A DNA stretch of 64,000 nt, from positions 1,019,560 through 1,083,559 of the forward strand of contig NC_134390.1 of assembly GCF_035582795.1 (NCBI RefSeq). The letters run 5' to 3'. Position 1 is the stretch's first letter, and each line of letters starts with the position of its first letter. Below, piece after piece: positions 1-11,405 of the stretch. Position numbers and translations under genes: made by a program. Under the pieces are notes generated by a model, which had not been told where the DNA came from, ran no database searches, and saw nothing but the letters and a program-made list of their open reading frames with translations. The stretch is from Mycteria americana. Its lineage: Eukaryota; Chordata; Aves; Ciconiiformes; Ciconiidae.

Positions 1-620
1 TTTGGGGTTGGGGCAGGAAGGGAAGAGAGAGAGGAAAGCTCTCTCTGGGGACTGTTAACTCTGAAGCCTACAGCCCACCCCTGAGGGGGGGAGAAACCCA
101 GATGGAGGGGACAGGACCAGGGGGGTTTGTAGCAACAAGAGACCTTGGAGCTGCAGTTCATACTCATCCCCATCCAGGTGGAGAAGACAAAAAATACGAG
201 AGCTGGAAGAGGTTTCCAGGAGCAGGACACGTTTGGTGGAGGCACAAGATGCCCACAGTGGGGGCTCGGGTTCGTGGCTCTGGGGGTCAATGCGTGGGAT
301 GCACCGAGCACCCCACTGGCACCCTGGGGTGAAACCTTCCCCTCGGCTCCGTAAAGACCCCTCCACAGCCCTGGGACTTGCTGGTTTGCTCTGCCCATCC
401 CTGGACCAAATTTGGCTCAATATGGGCAAATGCTAAAATCTGTCGCTAGGAAGCGAAGGACGAGGAACGCCAAAAGCAGCCGCCGTTGGGAAGAGAAGAA
501 CAGTTGCAATTATCTGAAGTTGGAGTTTTGCCAGTAAAATTTTTTCCTCTTGTTTCTCTTGGCTTTGCTGGATCTCAATTGCCTTTAAAAAAAAAAAAAA
601 AAGGAGATTGAAATAGCAAA
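1..620. other. 5' flank of cluster, no gene seen
   Basis: This is mixed-composition sequence with short open frames on both strands, none of which resembles a known protein or shows a convincing start plus domain. Near 590 it ends in an A-run leading into the pyrimidine tract. In mammals the next gene beyond HOXC13 on this side is CALCOCO1, but I see none of it here. Confidence 0.5.
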
Positions 621-806
621 TCTTTTTTCTTTTTTATTTTTTCTCTTCTTTTTTCTTTTTTCTCTTCTCTTCTCTTCTCTTCTCTTCTCTTCTCTTCTCT
701 TCTCTTCTCTTCTCTTCTCTTCTCTTCTCCTTTATTCTGTTTTTCTCTTTTCTTTTCTTTTCTTTTCTTTTCTTTTCTTTTCTTTTCTTTTCTTTTCTTT
801 TCTCTC
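621..806. repeat. Pyrimidine microsatellite (TTCTC)n then (TTTTC)n
   Basis: The + strand is almost purely pyrimidine. About 14 copies of a TTCTC pentamer (roughly 660-728) pass into about 11 copies of TTTTC (roughly 745-803). Degenerate C/T-rich sequence continues to about 877. Long open frames on the opposite strand here are only repeat translation (Lys/Arg/Glu-rich). Such tracts mutate fast and can form triplex DNA. Confidence 0.95.
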
Positions 807-876
807 ACACTTTTTCACTCCCTCTTTCTCCCATTTCTCCCTTGCTCTCTCCCCTTCTTTCCTTTTCTTCTCTTCT

Positions 877-3520
877 CCAAAAAGGCCGCAATGCACCACA
901 GAATTGGCAAGGAGATAATCATGTTTTTCACCTTCAGTGGCCTCTGCCTGCCCCAAAAGCTGCCTCAGAATTCCCAAATTCACCTAAAAAGCCAAGGCGA
1001 GTATCCCCCAAAGTCACAGCACTGCTCCAGCTAATCCAGGGCAGCCAATTAAAGGAGCTTGATAACTCTTAATTAAATTCCCCCAACCGTTTATCCATAG
1101 CTGCATGCAAATATGCATGTCTATATACATAACCACAGGCATAGCCATAAATATATATGTGTGCATCTGTGTAGGCATAGATCCTTTTATCCTTAAATCT
1201 CTGGCTGTCTATACAGGAGCAGGAAAAGAGGAACAAATCATCTTTAAATTGCTTAACTTCCCCCTCATGAAAATTATTCTTGCCACGGAATGAAGAGCAA
1301 TCAGGGTGACTTCGGTGCTTGTTCACCGCTAAATGCATGGGAGATGCAGGATTTGGGTCTTTTTAGGGGGACCCTTGTATGTCAAGGAGTATTTGGGGGG
1401 TGAAATAGCCTCTCCTGAGCCAGTGTCTGGGGTCTCTGCCCATCTCAGGGGTCGAGGAGGCAGAAGCATCCCAGGCTTGAGCTAAGAGCATCCTCCACCC
1501 CTGCAGGGGCTCTGAGGGGTAAAACCGGAGACCCCAACCCCAGGCTCGCTCCACACTCTTTATTTTTAATTTCTTTTGTCGGGGAGAGGTGGCAGATTTG
1601 CAGATTTTAGCTTCGGGCCAGTAATCCCCCTCCACTCCCCCGGCGGCTTTGCCGTGGGGTGAAGGGTGGGTGCAAAGCGCCAGGGCTGGTGGCCACCGTG
1701 GGGTGTCCGGGGGCCAGCAAAAGCAAGGCAGAAAAAAAGCACCTTTTTATACCGCTGTTTGGGTTGGGACCGCTCCAGCCCGTGGGAAACTCCTGCCAGC
1801 GCGAAAATGCGGGTTTGGCGAAATAAACCACTTTTACCCCGCAGTTTTCTTACCTTCATCCAGTCCGGCTGTAAAAATTAATTCGAGCGACAAATGAATT
1901 CGTGTGTTTAGCCTCCCAAATCTGCACTCATGGCATAAAACGGGGGCTTTAACCTTATTTTGACCACCACCTTATTTTATTATTATTATTATTATTAACG
2001 ATCCAGTTTCCATTCAAATCGCCCAGCTCTCTAAAACTCGGCTTTTTTTTTTTTTTTTCATTGAAAACCTCAAATCCTCCCCAAATCCCGGTGCTTTTCC
2101 CAGGTGCTTCGCACATCCCTGGAGCCTTTGCAGCGTTGCATGAGCAAAAACCTCTTTGCAAGAAGGAGCAAACCCCGCAGTTTGCAATAACCTCAAAGCA
2201 CGGCTGGAAAAATAACGCAGAAATATTTAGGTGGGATTTGGAGGAAGAAAAAACAAAAAAAGGCAATTTTACCCGTAAATATTTGGAGCCGAGAAGACTG
2301 GTACAGGCCGGTAGCTGGTATTTATGTGTTTGGCAATGCCAAGAAGGCTGTTGCAAGAGCAGCTCGGTGGGGAATAAATCCCGGTGCCCACGAGCTCGAA
2401 AAAATGTCCAATTTCGTGGAAGAAAAAAAAAAAAATAACCGATATGCAGAAGGGACCCGGCTGGGACGTTGCCCTCCACGCCCCGGCGTTGCCTGCAAGT
2501 CGGGCAAGGAGTTGGCTTTGAAAAAGCTTTGCAAACGACCAAAGGAAATGTTTCTTGCCTACTATTTACAAAAAAAAAAAAAAAAAAAAAATTGGAAAAA
2601 TATCTTTTTGCCCGTTATTTTTTACTGCTTCTTCTCAAGGGGTGAAAGGAAAGTGAGGGAGGAATTCACTTAAGGAGGATGCCAAAGCAATAGCGCGGAT
2701 GCCACGCAGGGAAAATCGCTTTCCTCCCCGAAATTTACGCGCATTTTTAATCTGAATACTCACGAACAGGTTCTCTATTGTTTGTTTTAGATAGCGAATC
2801 TATTGATCTGCGTAGATAAAAAGCGGTTTATAGCCGGGATTTTTCCAAAGGTCCATCATTTAACCCCCAGACCTTCAGGTGCTGTTACCAGAAGCGGTGA
2901 GGAGATGAATGGAGAGAAGAAATCGGAGGAGACTGGTCCCCAAGAGAAATTTTACGTGGTTTTTTTTTTTTTTTTTCCCCGTAAAGAGCTCTAGGAGGTC
3001 TCCAGCTCACAAGATGCATTTACATATAATAATATATTACGTAAGGTTAATATAACGTGGGGTAATCGCTGCAGAAGCCACCAAACCACTTTCTTTCCCA
3101 TCGCCAACACACTCCCAAGAGCTGCCTGAAGTTCCCACCTCCTGTTCCTTGTAGTCGTGCTGAAATATCAAATAAATTCCCCATTTCTCTTCCCCTAATT
3201 CTTCACCCGGTGAATATTTTGGAGAGATCTAGCTCCAGAATTAAATCCTTGCCAGCGGGTTGTGAACGCTTTGGCTCTCCACTTGATCTGCAAGGAAGGA
3301 CAGGGAATAAATACTGTCCTAAAGAATTGAGGAGCCCAAATGTCCCCGTGCGAGCCACCAGCCATTATTTAAAGGACATAATTATATATTCATCACTGGA
3401 AAGGCACAACCTGCCATCGGACTTTCCAAGCGAGCTGTGGGAAGACGGAATACAAAGCAGGACCTGGGGTGTTTGCAATTATTTTGCAGAAAGATTTGAT
3501 AAGTGACTCTTTTGCGGGTT
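877..3520. other. Intergenic, 5' flank of HOXC13
   Basis: I see no gene. The sequence is complex, broken by A or T runs near 2045, 2422, 2570 and 2961. A TTAATTAA palindrome at 1069-1076 lies in an AT-rich patch (1040-1270) that looks like ordinary unique DNA. Around 3000-3560 there is another unique AT-rich stretch. An open frame at 3210-3506 begins with GTG rather than ATG and has no recognisable domain. Confidence 0.5.
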
Positions 3521-3522
3521 TT

Positions 3523-3546
3523 TTGGTTGGTTGGTTGGTTGGTTTG
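3523..3546. repeat. (GGTT)n microsatellite
   Basis: A short run of GGTT tetramers, about five copies, lies just upstream of an otherwise unique stretch. Confidence 0.8.
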
Positions 3547-3864
3547 GCTTTTGTTTTTAGCAAAAGGACTAACGTTGAATTAATCGGAAAATAAATAAAA
3601 CGTGAGGTATCTCCGAGGGCTTCAGCATCCCTCCCAGGCAGCGCTGGAGACTTTGAGGGGTTTATTTTATTTTCGGGATAGACACAGAGGAACAGACGTG
3701 GCCACAGTGAGGAAGGGCTGCTGGAGGAAAGGACTGTAAGGGAATGTCCTAGATATATATGTGGTATATAAGGGACTGTCTTAGAGATATATGTATGGTA
3801 TATCATCGGCATAGGATGTACAATAATTGCATAGGTAGGTGGATGCATGGATAGATAGATACAT

Positions 3865-3978
3865 GGCTGGCTGGAGGGAGGGATGGAGGAAGGGATGGAG
3901 GGAGGGAGGGATGGAGGGATGGAGGGAAGGGTGGAGGGAGGGAGGGAGGGAGGGAGGGAGGGAGGGAGGGGGGGAGGG
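3865..3978. repeat. (GGAG/GGGA)n purine microsatellite
   Basis: Tetramers of GGAG, GGGA and GGAT are repeated for about 110 bp, ending in a nearly pure GGGA block. The preceding GATA/GGCT tetramers (3838-3864) look like the same locus decaying. Apparent reading frames through it are Pro-Ser-Leu or Glu-Gly-Trp repeats, not genes. Confidence 0.95.
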
Positions 3979-3979
3979 A

Positions 3980-6290
3980 TGTGTCGCACAGATTCTGCTT
4001 GGCTCCCACTTTTTGCTCCGCAACACGCTGCAGCCAAGCACTTCAAATAAATTAGTTGTGATTTTTATCCGGGCTTTCAGCTAATTTGGGGAGAAACAAA
4101 CCGCACGCGTGGCTGGGATGCTCCTCTCCTTCCCCCTGCCTCCAAAGTGCACTGCAGCTTTGCGGAGTGGGGAAAAGGGGGGTGCGGGGAAGGAGTCCCC
4201 CAGGAGCCCTTCCCAAGGCCGGGGGGACCCTCCCCTGAGCCACTCCCTGCGTGTCTGCGTGGGTCCCTGTCCCTGCGTGGCCCCACTCGGGTCTGGCAGC
4301 CCCAAGGCAGGGGCGGCGGGAGGGGACCCTGTGGGGACTGGCGGCTCCGACCAGCACCACCATCATCAATTTGACTGAATCAGGCAAAAGGGGCTTAGAC
4401 CTAAATGCCAAACCTCTTACAACCTCAAAAATAAATATAAAAGATTAAAAAAAAAAGGGATATTTTCACTCCCTGTACCCCTCCAGCCCCCGCGTCCTCC
4501 CCATCCCGCGGAGCAGGACGAATCCTCACCCCACAGCAAAAAACCGACACAATTTCTTTAGAAGATTTTGAGGAGAAACCTCCGCATTCAGAGGTCCCCA
4601 AGAGCAAAATTTTAGCCATCCCCCCATCTAACTTCTTTTTCCCGGCTCAGCAGACACCAGCCCCCCCCAGCCCCCCCCTCCCGCCTTCCCTGCTCATTTG
4701 TAGCTGTCCCCGAGGAAGACTCTGCTTTACCCACTTGCCGTTTAACGCCGAAAAGCCCCTGCGTGACAATACAAAAGCCGATTTTTTTTTTTTTTCGGCT
4801 TGCGAAGGCACATCCTCAAGGATGGAAAAAAAAACACGAGGAGGGTTTTTTTCCCACGTGTTTGAGGAGAGAAAAAGCACATAGGAGCTGTGCGGGTCAC
4901 TCGTGGCACGCCGGAGCCTGAGGAAGCTTTGGAGGACAGGGAGGAAAACCACTTTTTTTGGCCAATAATGGAGTAAAATCCTCTTTTTCACCCCTTTTTA
5001 ACCCAGTGGAGAATGAAAGCATACCTTGCTGGTGCCAAAGTTTTGCTGGTGCTTTGGATGCGCTCGGAGCATGCCTGCGTCCTGCCTGCGTCCTGCCTGC
5101 CTCCTGCCTGTGTCCTGCCTGCCTGCGTCCTGCCAGGGCTTTTTTAGCCCACCTTTAACCCCCAAATCCATATTTGGGGTTTAACTTCGTGAAAGAAGAA
5201 TTTCGTCAGGTTCTTGGCATTTAGGATACACTCTGGGTATTAAAATGAGAGCGGTGGTGTTAATTGCCACGGAGGATAAATAGCCATATCTGGGGTGGAG
5301 GCACAGTCCCACTCCGGGGTGAAAATCCAGGTTATTCCCATCCAGGCAGAGAAAAATCCTGCAAAAAGCAAAATGACCCACAACCCGCACACGTTTGGGG
5401 GGAAAACACAGCGATTTCAGCCTCCCTCTGCCAAGGTGGAGTCCTGTATTGCTTTATTTCCCTAAGCATTTCTTCTCCTTTAAAATTCAGCCCAGCAAAT
5501 CATTTTGGGAACAGGCGGGGATCTCTCCCTTTACCCAAAATGTTTTTCGAAGAGGAACAGTGGGCTTTTTTTCCCCCACCCCGTTTTCTTGCTCCTTTGC
5601 TTATTGCGTACATATTTTCCCTAGCTAATGCCTAATAAATCCCAGGTTTTCCAGAGAGAGTTACACTTCTGCCATCACGATGTGGCTTGGAAATGGAGGT
5701 TGCATTGCTCTTTTACGCTCAATGTGAACGTGTGGGCATCGGTCGTGCCTATTCCTCATTTATATTCCTCTATTTAACATACGCTAAACCCCAGTTTGGC
5801 AAACACGGTTCATTTAAAATCAGCTTCTACCTCTGGAAATGAAACTCTTCAGTGTTTTGCTTTTGAAAACGTGAATAAACTTGGCAAAGAGCTCCCGCTC
5901 TTCCCTCTCAATCCCTCCAAGCAATTCCGAGGAATGAAATATTTGGACATCAAGTGACCCAAGAAGTAAATAGTTTGGGTGGAAGAAGGGGAGAAACAGC
6001 CTTGAAGACACAGCTCTCTCATAGCTGCTTCTGAATCATCTTTGGCAAAAGAAAGAAGGTTTCTTACACTGGCCTGGTGTTAGTCTCCGTCCTTCCCAAC
6101 GCATCTTGAGTTAATTCGGTACTAGGAGATGAGGGAGAAAATAACCCCGGATGGTTGCAATCCCACGGCCGGAAAAAAAAAAAAAAAAAGCCTCTGTATT
6201 TTGTATTTTAGAGGGCTTACAAATAAAGAAATAAAATTATATTTAAGGGCAGGGGGAAATAAAGTCTAATCCAAGTGCAAAGGGCTATAA
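3980..6290. other. Intergenic, 5' flank of HOXC13
   Basis: No gene is recognised. It contains a CCTG-rich short repeat (about 5085-5135), several homopolymer runs, a CACGTG at about 4855 and a complex AT-rich stretch at 5620-6010. The short open frames here lack domains and are interrupted by homopolymer-coded runs. Confidence 0.45.
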
Positions 6291-6299
6291 AGCACCTGA

Positions 6300-6565
6300 G
6301 CGTCTCCGGCTCTTTCTCTCCCCGAGAATATGAAGGCAAAAATGATGAGAAGCGATAATTACGCTCTCCAGATACCACTTTCTTGACACCAGCCAGGCCA
6401 AATGGCCCCCTTTTCTTTTGTCAATGCTTCAGGCGACCTCCTGTTTTAACTTGGAATTGAACTTGGACTTCCGACCAGACAGGGGCCCTAAATTGAGGCA
6501 GATATTTTATTTGTCTGTCTCTGAATCGCTGAGTCAAGAAATACCTATTGCACCGGGCCGGCGTG
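6300..6565. promoter_or_regulatory. Candidate conserved non-coding block
   Basis: About 260 bp of complex sequence without homopolymers sits between A-runs at about 6173 and 6629, which is unusual for this repeat-scarred flank. It contains several homeodomain-type cores (AATTA, TTTAT). The call rests only on this contrast in composition; no alignment could be made. Confidence 0.25.
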
Positions 6566-8460
6566 GAAATAATAACAATAATTAACGGTGGGGAATTGCC
6601 AAGAGCTGGGACATTCCGCAGTGGCTGTAAAAAAAAAAAAAAAAAAAAAAAAAGGCCTTATTTGCTTCAAAATGTGGTGTGGCCGTGCGAAGAGGCGGCG
6701 GGAGGGAGAAAAGGGGCTGCGGGATTTTGGGAGCCCCCCCGACAAGCTGCCACGTCCCCGCGTTGTCACCCGTGGGGTGATGGGTGAGATGAGTGGGACC
6801 AAGAGGTATTTATCCCTTTCCTCCTTCTCGACTTTAGCAGGGGTTTTTTTGGGGGAAAAAAAGGGATAAAACGGGGTAATAAAGCCACGGGGTTGGAGAC
6901 AGCGAGGTTTGGCTTTGCAAATCCACCTCTGGCCCTGCCTTGGGGTGAGGGGGAGGGACTTTATATATATATATTTTTTTTTTTTCCCCTTTCTGGGTAG
7001 CAAAATGCAGGCAAGGTAAAGCAAAACCCACAAAGAACATCCTCAAGATTTAGCAACCCCTTCCCCAAGCTGGGGGGTGCTGGGTGCTGGGCGGGGGGGA
7101 GGCTGGGGACACTGGGGACAAGCTGGCCTTAGCGATGGCAGCTAAAAAAAAAAAAAAAAAAAGAAAAGGCTGAAAAAAAAAAGCCTCCGGGTGGATCCAC
7201 TCCGAACAGGTTGCAGGAATCTGACAGGTTAGGAAGGGGAAAAGCCGGATCGTCTCGGGTCAGGCTCAGTTCCCCGTCCGACAGCACCCGGGAAGGTTCG
7301 ATCCTGCCCGGGGAGGGGGCGGGGGGGGGGGGGGGAGTACCCTGATATTGTGCTTCCGTCCTCCATGCATCTTTCCTCCTCGCTCCCGCTCTCTTTCAAA
7401 GCATTTAAATTAAAGATTAGGTGGGGGGTTATGTGATTTTTTTTTTTTTATTCTCTCTATAAACATCTCCAACGCAAAGCGGGGGGGGTGTGTGAGGAAT
7501 TGGTGACAATCCCAACGCCTGGGACAAATATAAAAAACTGATATAAAACCCTTTTTTCCCCCCTCCCCTCCTTTTTTTGGGGTGGGGGGTTTTTTTTGTC
7601 CCTTTTTGGGTGCAATGCGTCAAGGCAGAGAAAACTCTATTTAATCTCTATTTCGGGCATTGCTTTTGCAAGAGTGCTGCTAAGGCTTGGCCAGAGCCTC
7701 CCTGGTTGTATTAATTCAGCAATGAGCTGAACCAGGGATGTTAGGATTTATTTTTCTCTCTCTGTCTCTCAAAAAAAAAAAAAAAAGGCACGCAAAGTTT
7801 GGGAAAATAAGTCGGCTTTGGCTTTTATTTATCCAAAGCACATTTTGAACAAAGCCTGGGAAAGCTTTCCTTGGATTCCTCTGCAAGAATATGAGATTTA
7901 GTGGAATAGTTTCTTCCCTAAATTGGTACTCCAGTGGGAAAATTGTATGTTGATCTCAGACTTTCTCATACCACGGGCTTTAATTTCCCTGAGGGCTCAA
8001 AAGCGAAAATTCCCCTCCTTTATCCCCCCCCCCCCCCAAAAAAAAAAAAAAGAAAAAAAAAAAAAGGAAAAGCAACTTTTCTTTCCAAATCTAGGTAGGG
8101 ATTTTTTTGCATCGTGGTTTAGAGGCACTGAGAGCGGCTGGAGCCGATTTTCCTTCAATAAAACTCATACCTTGGCCATTTCCCTTTGTATGTGAGATGT
8201 CTGGAGGTGGGAAGAACCATAAATGCGGTTTTCTTCCAGAAGATGATGTGTCGAGGGAGAATTTCTAAATCTTTCGGACAACGAGGGGGAAAAAAGGGAG
8301 AAAAATACGGTAAAAAAAGGGGACATTTAAAAAGGAAAAGAAAAATACCCGCGCGCCGCAGATTTGCGGTGAATTCTTTTCACCTATCCCCTCACTGAAA
8401 TAAAGGATTTGCCTTTTTTCTTTATTTTCATCCAGCCCATAGTTTTTATTTTTTCTCCAG
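6566..8460. other. Intergenic, homopolymer-rich
   Basis: No gene is seen. Long A, T and G runs occur near 6629, 6973, 7144, 7319, 7438, 7770 and 8027-8064. Open frames in this stretch are built around these runs. Confidence 0.6.
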
Positions 8461-8800
8461 GAAATATGGATAATAAAAAGGGATTTTTATCATAAAATTC
8501 TGCAGCTGATGAATGTGGTTTTGGGTGAGATTTCCCCGGCCTGGAGAAGCAGCCCTTGACTTTGAGCCACGTTAGACAGGCACAAATGTGTTCTCTAGGT
8601 GTTTGGCCACAGACACATCAGTATTTTCAGGACAACAGTTACCTTCACAAGTTTGGGGCAGAAATCACTCTTTTTGAGAGTTTGCCTTGAATATCTACCA
8701 GTCAAATTAGCTTTTTAACAAACGCAATATATTGACCACCTCGATATCTCTGGCTGCAAACACACGTTCACCTGCAAAACTGTGTTCAGCCCTAAATTTC
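8461..8800. promoter_or_regulatory. Candidate conserved non-coding block
   Basis: About 340 bp of complex, moderately AT-rich sequence without simple repeats lies 4.2-4.5 kb upstream of the HOXC13 start. It carries multiple TTTAT/ATAAA and TTAG cores. It is listed because it resembles the non-repetitive islands that often prove conserved in Hox flanks. Conservation itself was not tested. Confidence 0.25.
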
Positions 8801-9150
8801 CGTGTTGTTCTTTTTTTTTTTTCCCCAAAGGAGAGAGTGGCAATAAAGAAAATGGCTAATTTAAAGGAGAGAGGGTAGAAAAATCCCTTAAAACCCAGCA
8901 GCTAATGTGTTGGAGATAAGGTAATGAGAAACAACTTGCAGTTTTGCAAAGTGGAACAGAGCTGGACACCGCAAGGATATATATAATTTTTTTTTCCTAT
9001 GGACTCGGAGGTGAATCTCTTTCTCTCTTCCTTTCCAGCAGGAACAAAAATAAAGAAATACACTGAATTTCTCCCAGGGTCTGTCTTCAAGGCGGCAGGG
9101 AAAGGGAAGGGGAACCAGGCAAACCCATAGACTTGTCTTCAGAAGAAGGA

Positions 9151-9250
9151 AATTCAGCTTCTTTCCTCGAAATTCAGCTTCTTTCTTCAAAAACTCAGCT
9201 TCTTTCTTCAAAAATTGAGCTTCTTTCTTCAAAATTCAGCTTCTTTCTTC
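9151..9250. repeat. Minisatellite, 20-21-bp unit, 5 copies
   Basis: Five head-to-tail copies of a unit containing AATTCAGCTTCTTTCTTCAA are present. The AGCTTCTTT core recurs at 9156, 9176, 9197, 9218 and 9238, so the period is 20-21 bp. On the minus strand it reads as a repeating Lys-Lys-Glu-Ala-Glu-Phe peptide, which is a by-product of the period and not evidence of a gene. Confidence 0.9.
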
Positions 9251-9951
9251 TCGGACCCCGCTGGTAGACAGAGAGGGAACCGCTCCCTGCAGAAATATCC
9301 ATATAAAACCTTTTCCGGAGCAATCTGCAAGCCTAGAGCCGGCAGGAGGATGAGAAGGAGGAATTTATGAGTCAATATTATTTGATACTGGTCAATTTTC
9401 CCCTCTTATTTCCCTTATTTAAAAAATAATCCTGAAAATGTGATGCTGCGGGGACGGTGCAGGAGCAACACAGACTCTTCATCCTTTTTCTATAAATACA
9501 CAAGCAGAGGAATATTATATTTTAAAAAGAGCTTGGGGGGAAAAAATGCTATTAAAAAAAAAAAAAACCACAACCAGCCCTAACCTAACGAACGGGTCTC
9601 ACATCTGCTCTTATTTCTAATTGCTCCTTCCCCTCTTCCTATTTTTTATTTATGGGCACCGCTCTCCTAAGCGGTTCCACATTTCGGCAAGTGTAAAAAT
9701 CCCTGGGCTGGTTTGGGTTCCTTAACCCACTCGCCATCGCGGGGAGAGCCGCCCTCAAAAGCTGAGAAATGACAAGAAATGGGGGAGAAAAAAAGAAAAA
9801 AAAGGAGCATTTCTGAAATGAAATCCTGAATTTCGGAGCTGAGGGTTGGTTTGCACATCGACCCTCCTCCTCCCTTCCCAGCCCCGGACCTTTCCCCAGG
9901 AAACCACTGCTTTAAATGGGATTTTTCTCCTCTGTTACCTCTAGAAAAAGA

Positions 9952-10363
9952 CCTTTTTCTCTTGTTTTCTTCTCTTTTTCTCTTGTTTTCTTCTCTTTTT
10001 CTCTTGTTTTCTTCTTTTTTCTCCTGTTTTATTCTCTTTTTCTCTTGTTTTTGTCTCTTTTGCTCTTGTTCTTTTCTCTTTTTCTCATTTTCTTATCTCC
10101 TTTCTCTTGTTTTCTTCTTTTTTGTCTTGTTCTTTTCTCTTTTTCTCGTGTTCTTTTCTCTTGCCTTGTTTTCTTCTCTTCTCTTTTTCTCTGGTTTTCT
10201 TCTTTTTCTCTTGTTCTTTTCTCTCTTTCTCTTGTTTTCTTCTCTTGTTCTCTTGTATTTTCTCTTTTTCTCTTGTTTTTTTCTCTTCTTTTCTTGTTCT
10301 TTTCTCCTTTTCTTGTCTTTTCTTCTCTTTTTCTCTTCTTTTCGTCTCTTTTCCCTTGTTTTC
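9952..10363. repeat. Long pyrimidine tract, TTTTCTCTTGTTTTCTTCTC type
   Basis: About 410 bp contains only C and T plus the single G of a recurring TTG and an occasional A. The organisation is a degenerate minisatellite of about 20 bp built from TTTTCTC and TTGTTTTC. Both strands carry long open frames (Ser/Phe/Leu-rich or Lys/Glu/Arg-rich) that are plain repeat translation. It ends about 2.6 kb upstream of the HOXC13 start codon. Confidence 0.95.
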
Positions 10364-10577
10364 ACCCCCTCCCCTAATTTTCGGCCGGCAACCCGCACTA
10401 ACCCACCGAATAACACCATTCAAACGTTTCATTAAACCGCTATTTCCCCGGGATACGAAGTGGAAATGCCTTTCCCCAAACCTACCAGCGCCATTTGCTC
10501 TTATTTTTCATTTATCGTGGTGTCTGCCTTCCTCAGGGCTCCCACCTCAACTCCCGAGCTCCTCGACACCGAGCCCT

Positions 10578-10645
10578 GCCCGCTGCCTGCCCGCTGCCCG
10601 CCCGCTGCCCGCCCGCTGCCCGCCCGCTGCCCGCCCGCTCCGCGC
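10578..10645. repeat. GC-rich minisatellite (CCGCTGCCCG)n
   Basis: About six copies of a 10-11-bp unit reading CCCGCTGCCCG occur in a short CpG-containing array. It is most likely polymorphic in copy number. Confidence 0.85.
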
Positions 10646-11031
10646 ATCCCCCGTTCCGCCCCTATTACCCTTACCATAAATCTTTACATTTTTTCACATT
10701 TAATCCCCTTCCCACGCCGCGCAGATAGGACATATGCTACAAAACGTTAACTACTTCATAAAAATTAAAGGCGCAAGAAAGAAAGAAAGAAAGAAAAAAA
10801 AAAAAGAGAGGGCTGCTGGGGGAGGGAAGGGGGTTTTGTTCAGCTCCCCCCGTCCCTTCCCCCGACGTGGCGGACCCCCGGCTTTAATTGACGTCTCGTT
10901 TCTTGCTCGGCTTCTTCCATCAGCCCTCCGAGCCACGGGGTGCGTGGGATGGGGAGGGGTGTTTCTCCTGGGTGATTCCTGGGTGGACTCACAGCACTCT
11001 GTGGAATTCAAAGGGTGCGGGCACGGCTTTT

Positions 11032-11405
11032 ATTATATTTATATTTTATTTTATTTTATTTTATTTTATTTTATTTTATTTTTATATTTATATTTTATTT
11101 ATTTTAATTTTATTTTATTTTATTTATTATTATTATTTTATTTTATTTATTTTATTTCCTTTTATTTAATTTTATTTTATTCCATTGTATTTCATTTTGT
11201 TCCATTCCATTCCATCCAATTTCATTCCATTTATTCCATTTTATTCCATTCCATTCCATTTTATTCCATCCCACTCCATTCCATCCCATCCCATTCCATT
11301 CCATTCCCTTTTTATTCCGTCCCATCCCATCCCATCCCATCCCATCCCATCCCATCCCATTTTATCCCATCCCATCCCATCCCATCCCATTCCATTTTTA
11401 TTATT
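11032..11405. repeat. Evolving pentanucleotide array TTTTA to TTCCA to CCCAT
   Basis: A 370-bp pentamer array changes composition along its length. It is TTTTA at the left (about 11040-11190), TTCCA in the middle (about 11190-11310) and CCCAT at the right (about 11310-11392). The phase of five is kept through much of the array. Open frames through it are Ile/Pro/Phe/Ser or Trp/Asp/Gly repeats and are not genes. Confidence 0.95.

Noticed and set aside
3210-3506. 98-codon frame in the 5' flank
   Set aside because: It starts at GTG in ordinary unique sequence; chance length, no domain.
8888-9232. Minus-strand frame with Lys-Lys-Glu-Ala-Glu-Phe repeats
   Set aside because: The peptide repeat follows from the 20-21-bp minisatellite; the remainder has no domain.
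9851-10435. Overlapping 150-195-codon frames on both strands
   Set aside because: Translation of the pyrimidine minisatellite; open in several frames at once, as expected for a repeat lacking stop words.
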